Positions 21,973 to 22,051 of a stretch of DNA of 22,051 nucleotides are shown piece by piece. Position 1 is the stretch's first letter. Each line of letters opens with the position of its first letter. Below the pieces are notes generated by a model. The model was given only the letters and a program-made list of their open reading frames with translations, did not search any database and was not told the origin of the DNA. This stretch comes from a virus, in the IMG/VR virus record IMGVR_UViG_3300032093_005096, positions 1 through 22,051 of that record; one strand, given 5' to 3'. A program made the translations under genes and the position numbers.

Positions 21973-22051
21973 TGCCCTACACTGTTCTTGACGCTATGAA
22001 GGATGAAGTTGAACTTCTCCGAGAACAGGCTAAAGTTGAGGAAAAGGAAGA
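21972..22051 (+). CDS. small protein, 3' end beyond the window
   Basis: An ATG overlapping the upstream stop opens a frame MPYTVLDAMKDEVELLREQ... that remains open to the end of the window. Charged and helical (coiled coil likely). Too short here to identify. Confidence 0.55.
   Translation, partial: MPYTVLDAMKDEVELLREQAKVEEKE

Overview
The window looks like part of a T4-like tailed-phage (myovirus) genome. It opens in the 3' part of a family B DNA polymerase gene (T4 gp43 type), followed by a T4 gp45-type sliding clamp, and further on there is a T4 RNase H-type 5' nuclease. All recognisable genes lie on the + strand, are tightly packed (many TAATG or ATGA stop/start overlaps), are AT-rich, and are mixed with many small genes of unknown function. 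No tRNA, rRNA, integrase, transposase or CRISPR array was seen. The host cannot be named from the sequence; a Gram-negative or cyanobacterial host is an inference from the phage type. No gap between genes exceeds 100 bases.

Layout: (1) 1-2112, replication: polymerase C terminus, sigma70-like promoter, sliding clamp, small coiled-coil protein. (2) 2099-14649, a long run of co-oriented genes. It holds an apparent 7-deazaguanine DNA modification pathway: DpdA (a transglycosylase related to tRNA-guanine transglycosylase), FolE, QueD and QueE, plus GMP reductase (GuaC) and a purine-type phosphoribosyltransferase. Interleaved with these are sugar-nucleotide and glycosyltransferase genes (a nucleotidyltransferase-cupin fusion, a second HxGH nucleotidyltransferase, two GT-B glycosyltransferases, a GalE-like epimerase), an MBD4-like HhH-GPD DNA glycosylase, a gamma-glutamylcyclotransferase-like protein, a mini Smr protein and a DUF805 membrane protein. 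(3) 14633-15845, a promoter and three phage proteins of unknown function. (4) 15854-17635, a promoter followed by a PD-(D/E)XK-like protein and a motif-permuted N6-adenine methyltransferase-like protein, possibly a two-gene restriction-modification or orphan modification cassette with more AT-rich codon choice. (5) 17639-20698, promoter, RNase H and a string of small unknown proteins. (6) 20699-22051, a late-promoter-like element, a secreted EF-hand protein and further small proteins; the last gene runs off the window.

How the genes may work together: FolE, QueD and QueE convert GTP to 7-carboxy-7-deazaguanine (CDG). DpdA would exchange guanine in phage DNA for a 7-deazaguanine base, protecting the DNA from restriction enzymes. 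No QueC is visible here, so the inserted base could be CDG itself unless QueC lies elsewhere in the genome or comes from the host. The phosphoribosyltransferase and GuaC could recycle the guanine that DpdA releases. The mixed-in glycosyltransferase and NDP-sugar genes may serve glycosylation of the modified base, of a virion protein, or of the host envelope; the sequence alone does not say which.
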